A model generated the notes under the pieces. The model was not told the origin of the DNA and did no database searches. It saw nothing but the letters and a program-made list of their open reading frames with translations. A DNA stretch of 7,609 nucleotides. Origin: JADFNO01 sp965369945. Its GTDB lineage: Bacteria > Planctomycetota > Phycisphaerae > Phycisphaerales > SM1A02. Made by a program: the position numbers and the translations under genes. Shown piece after piece: positions 5,123-7,609 of the stretch. Position 1 is the first letter of the stretch. Every line of letters begins with the position of its first letter. The stretch spans positions 1 to 7,609 of the forward strand of contig CBDUST010000228.1 of assembly GCA_965369945.1 (NCBI GenBank), written 5' to 3'.

Positions 5123-7294
5123 TTACGCGTTGACCGGTTCTTTCTTCTCGTCCTGCTGCTTCTCATCCGCCATGGCGGCGCGACGAGAGAGCTTGATGCG
5201 GCCGGTGTCATCGACGTTGATCACTTTGACCTTGATCCGATCACCGAGTTTCACTTCATCACTGACGGATTTCACATAACCATCCGCCAATTCGGATATG
5301 TGGCACATGCCATCGGTTCCAGGTGCGATTTCAATGAACGCGCCGAAGTCTTTGATGGAGACGACTTCGCCTTCGTAGATCGTGCCGACCTTGATTTCCG
5401 CGGCCAGCGCCTCGACTTCAGCCTTGGCGGTTTCGCCGGCTTTGCCGTCAACCGCTGCAATGAGAACGGTGCCATCCTCAGCCACATCGATCGTCGCGCC
5501 GGTGCGTTCCTGAATGCCACGGATGGTCTTGCCGCCGGGCCCAATGAGCTTGCCGATCTTCTCTGGATCAATCATCACGGAGATAATTCGCGGCGCGTAC
5601 GCTGAAAGCTCGGCCCTGGGGCCGGGCAGAACGGCTTCCATTTTTTCGATCAGTTCCAGCCGACCCTTGCGCGTCAGCTCCAGGATCGTTTTGATTTCGT
5701 CGAGGAGGAGCCCGCGCGCTTTCAGGTCAAGTTGAACACCGGTGATTCCATCTCTGGTACCGGAGACCTTGAAGTCCATTTCGCCGAAGAAATCTTCCTC
5801 GCCGATGATGTCAACGACGTGCGTAACCTTTCCATCGGGCGACGAAAACCGCCCAACGGAGATTCCGGCACAGGTCGCCTTGATCGGTACACCGGCGTCC
5901 ATCAGCGCGAGACATCCACCGCACACTGAAGCCATCGACGATGAGCCGTTCGACTCGGTGATGTCACTGACCAGTCGAACCGTGTATGGGAACTCGTCGA
6001 GGTCGGGCAAAATCGCGAGCAAGGATCGCTCAGCGAGCCCGCCGTGACCAATTTCGCGCCGGCCCGGCCCCATGATCCTGCCCGCCTCACCGGTGCAGAA
6101 CGGCGGGAAGTTGTAATGCAGATAGAACTTCTTGGCGTACTCGGGCATCAACCCGTCAACGATCTGTTCGTTGCGCGTGGTGCCGAGCGTACAAGTCACG
6201 ATCGATTGCGTTTCGCCGCGTTGGAAGAATGCCGAACCGTGTGTTCTGGCGAGGAACCCGACCTCCATCTCCAAGGGGCGGATCTCTGTCAGGTCTCGAC
6301 CGTCTGCGCGCGTACCGTTTTCTGCGATCAGCCGGTGCGCGGTCTTTTTCTCTAGTTTGCGGAAGGCTTCCTTCGCATGAGACTGACGCTTCTCCGCAGC
6401 CAGATGCTCGGAGTACGCGACGCCTTCAGGGATCGCAAAATGTTCTTCGATCATCTGATCTCGAAGCGCGTCGATGGCGTCGTTGCGCTCCTGCTTGCTG
6501 TGAATCTGACGCAGCTTGGTCATCTCGTCGCCTACGAGTTTCTTGACCTCCTCTACAACATCGTCCGGCGGAACACGCAGCTCGCCGATATCCTTCTTGG
6601 TGGTCCCAGCCTTCTCTATCAGTTCCTGTTGCAGTTCCAGGAGCGGCTTGATGCCCTCCTGGTAACCCACGCGAATCGCCTCAAGCACGTCCGCCTCGGG
6701 TACTTCCGCCGCGCCGATCTCGATCATGTTCAAACCATCAGCGTGTCCTGAGAGCACCAAGTCCAGATCGGAGAACTCCATCTGGGCGTGGGTTGGGTTG
6801 ATAACGAATTTCTCGCCATCGTCGGTGACAATCCGACCCACGCGCACCGTAGCCACCGGTCCTTCAAACGGGGCATCGGTCAAGCACAGCGCCGCCGAAC
6901 CTGCTGTGCAGGCGATCACATCAGCGTCGTTTTGTTCGTCGTGACTGAGCACCCACGCTTGGATCTGAACCTCGTCCACAAACCCGTCGGGGAACAGCGG
7001 GCGAATCGGACGGTCGATCATCCGCATCGTGAGGATTTCTTTTTCGTTGGGCGGCCCTTCGCGCTTGCGAAAGCCGCCGGGGAACTTACCGCCGGCCCCG
7101 AGTTTCTCACGGTAATCGCACTGAAGTGGGAAAAAATCCAGTCCCGGTCGAGGATCAGCCCGCATCGCAGATGCGAGTACGGTGGTGTCAGCGTAGCTGA
7201 CCATCACGGCGCCGCTGGCGAGCCTGGCGACCTTCCCGGTTTCGATTTTGAATGTTCGTCCCCCGATTTCCCGCTCTACACATACATATGGCAT
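5123..7294 (-). CDS. pnp: Polyribonucleotide nucleotidyltransferase (PNPase)
   Basis: Phosphorolytic 3'-to-5' exoribonuclease that releases nucleoside diphosphates from RNA, a trimeric ring involved in mRNA decay. In the 723-residue product, the first RNase PH-like core spans about 8-145 with DRPIRPLFP at 94-102. The linking all-helical domain spans about 235-318. The second, catalytic RNase PH core spans about 325-555, with TRADGRDLTEIRP (328-340), SDITESNGSSSMASVCGG (443-460) and the metal/phosphate site D501, D507, K509 in EEDFFGEMDFK. A KH domain follows (about 566-630, GPGG at 585-588), then an S1 domain (about 636-705) and a short charged tail. The loop usually written FFRR reads FRKR (75-78), and the GRP after it reads GPP. 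The ATG at 7292-7294 is preceded by AGAGG (complement of 7304-7308). Length is normal. It follows rpsO after 189 nt, as in many bacteria. Confidence 0.98.
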   Translation of the reverse strand: MPYVCVEREIGGRTFKIETGKVARLASGAVMVSYADTTVLASAMRADPRPGLDFFPLQCDYREKLGAGGKFPGGFRKREGPPNEKEILTMRMIDRPIRPLFPDGFVDEVQIQAWVLSHDEQNDADVIACTAGSAALCLTDAPFEGPVATVRVGRIVTDDGEKFVINPTHAQMEFSDLDLVLSGHADGLNMIEIGAAEVPEADVLEAIRVGYQEGIKPLLELQQELIEKAGTTKKDIGELRVPPDDVVEEVKKLVGDEMTKLRQIHSKQERNDAIDALRDQMIEEHFAIPEGVAYSEHLAAEKRQSHAKEAFRKLEKKTAHRLIAENGTRADGRDLTEIRPLEMEVGFLARTHGSAFFQRGETQSIVTCTLGTTRNEQIVDGLMPEYAKKFYLHYNFPPFCTGEAGRIMGPGRREIGHGGLAERSLLAILPDLDEFPYTVRLVSDITESNGSSSMASVCGGCLALMDAGVPIKATCAGISVGRFSSPDGKVTHVVDIIGEEDFFGEMDFKVSGTRDGITGVQLDLKARGLLLDEIKTILELTRKGRLELIEKMEAVLPGPRAELSAYAPRIISVMIDPEKIGKLIGPGGKTIRGIQERTGATIDVAEDGTVLIAAVDGKAGETAKAEVEALAAEIKVGTIYEGEVVSIKDFGAFIEIAPGTDGMCHISELADGYVKSVSDEVKLGDRIKVKVINVDDTGRIKLSRRAAMADEKQQDEKKEPVNA

Positions 7295-7303
7295 CGTCGT
7301 CTA

Positions 7304-7374
7304 CCTCTCGTAGAAGTCACCAAGCACGGATTTTCCGCGCGAACCCCAATTTTGCGGCTTCCGACTTCTAAGAG
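7304..7374 (-). promoter_or_regulatory. pnp leader stem that can mask the ribosome-binding site
   Basis: On the minus-strand transcript the pnp Shine-Dalgarno AGAGG (complement of 7304-7308) lies 9 nt before the AUG. Its AGAG can pair with CUCU (complement of 7371-7374). Next to this, GACUUCU (complement of 7312-7318) pairs perfectly with AGAAGUC (complement of 7363-7369), giving a 4+7-bp stem with a small asymmetric bulge. Inside the loop a further 7-bp hairpin forms between 7324-7330 and 7334-7340 with a 3-nt loop. The arrangement would occlude translation initiation when folded. The complementarity is seen; regulation is inferred by analogy with known PNPase autocontrol. Confidence 0.5.
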
Positions 7375-7441
7375 GCAGGAGGCAAACAACAGTCTAAAAC
7401 CGTTGGTTCTCGCCCAACAAGACTGTGGCTTGCCTTCTGCC
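7374..7441 (-). promoter_or_regulatory. Long irregular hairpin in the rpsO-pnp intergenic region
   Basis: A 68-nt imperfect palindrome has three nested stems separated by small internal loops. GGCAGGAGGCAA (7374-7385) pairs with 7430-7441 at 11 of 12 positions, ACAGTC (7389-7394) with 7421-7426, and GTTGG (7402-7406) with 7414-7418. It lies between the rpsO stop and the pnp start. No U-tract follows on the minus strand, which argues against an intrinsic terminator. A long interrupted duplex in this position is the type of structure cut by RNase III in the enterobacterial pnp leader. That role is inferred here. The remainder of the gap (7442-7483) contains a run of six T on the minus strand but no stem in front of it. 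Confidence 0.5.
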
Positions 7442-7483
7442 ACCTAAGTGTCACCAAACCGCGCGACAAAAAATGAGCCAAGC

Positions 7484-7609
7484 TTACTTTCGTAGGCCCA
7501 GCCGCTTGATCAACGCTTGATAGTCGTCGTACCTGGTTCGTGCGATATACCGCAACAAACGGTTTCGTTTGCCGACCATCAGTACCAAACCTCGCTGCGA
7601 GGCGTAGTC
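7484..7609 (-). CDS. rpsO: 30S ribosomal protein S15, C-terminal part (5' end outside the window)
   Basis: Only the last 41 codons and the TAA stop are inside the window, and the gene runs off the right edge. The translated end reads DYASQRGLVLMVGKRNRLLR, then YIARTRYDDYQALIKRLGLRK. This matches the conserved C-terminal helix region of S15 (typical form: DxxSRRGLLxLVGxRRxLLxYL, then YxxLIxxLGLR). S15 binds 16S rRNA in the platform of the small subunit, and in E. coli it also represses its own translation. Its position directly upstream of pnp on the same strand is the classical arrangement, so the two are probably co-transcribed. The full protein is normally close to 89 residues, so roughly half is missing here because of the window boundary, not a truncation. 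Confidence 0.93.
   Translation of the reverse strand, partial: DYASQRGLVLMVGKRNRLLRYIARTRYDDYQALIKRLGLRK

Noticed and set aside
6788..7447. Plus-strand open frame (219 codons) opposite the start of pnp and its leader
   Set aside because: It overlaps the conserved first PNPase core and the structured leader on the other strand, and has no recognisable product.
7471..7483. Run of six T after the rpsO stop on the minus strand as an rpsO terminator
   Set aside because: No stable stem precedes the T-run. The larger hairpin lies further downstream and has no U-tract.

Overview
The window looks like a piece of a bacterial chromosome. The strongest bacterial markers are a rpsO-pnp (ribosomal protein S15, polynucleotide phosphorylase) gene pair, an ANTAR-type response regulator and a classical membrane-anchored sensor histidine kinase. 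Against that background sits a complete two-gene DNA topoisomerase VI (top6B-top6A). This type IIB enzyme is typical of archaea and plants and only patchily present in bacteria. The moderately GC-rich composition, mostly weak Shine-Dalgarno sites, an ANTAR regulator and a palindrome-rich intergenic segment fit a planctomycete-like (Phycisphaerae-like) lineage. That placement is an inference from memory, not a computed result.

Layout. The left part (1-3871) is on the plus strand: top6B (may be 5'-clipped by the window edge), a 50-nt gap, top6A, a 117-nt gap holding a hairpin with a Shine-Dalgarno sequence in its loop, then a receiver-ANTAR response regulator. The right part (3987-7609) is on the minus strand. 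Read in transcription order it holds the end of rpsO, a 189-nt highly structured leader, pnp, a clear intrinsic terminator, a roughly 220-bp palindrome-rich intergenic segment, and a small sensor histidine kinase. The kinase and response regulator converge with a 115-nt gap. No intergenic stretch exceeds 300 bases. No tRNA, rRNA, CRISPR array or transposase was seen.

How the genes work together. Top6B (GHKL ATPase, H2TH, transducer) and Top6A (5Y-CAP winged helix with catalytic Tyr, Toprim) should assemble into an A2B2 ATP-dependent topoisomerase that relaxes and decatenates DNA by double-strand passage. All key catalytic residues are intact in both. The response regulator has a full phospho-acceptor site and an RNA-binding ANTAR output, so it probably acts by transcription antitermination. 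The neighbouring kinase is a plausible but unproven partner. S15 and PNPase form the widely conserved translation/RNA-decay pair. The pnp leader can form a stem that masks the pnp ribosome-binding site and a second long hairpin upstream, which resembles in architecture (not sequence) the RNase III/PNPase autoregulated leader known in enterobacteria.

The items most worth a second look are the bacterial Topo VI pair with charged terminal tails, the structured pnp leader, the SD-in-loop hairpin in front of the ANTAR regulator, the palindromic intergenic unit between pnp and the kinase gene, and a non-canonical FFRR loop in PNPase.
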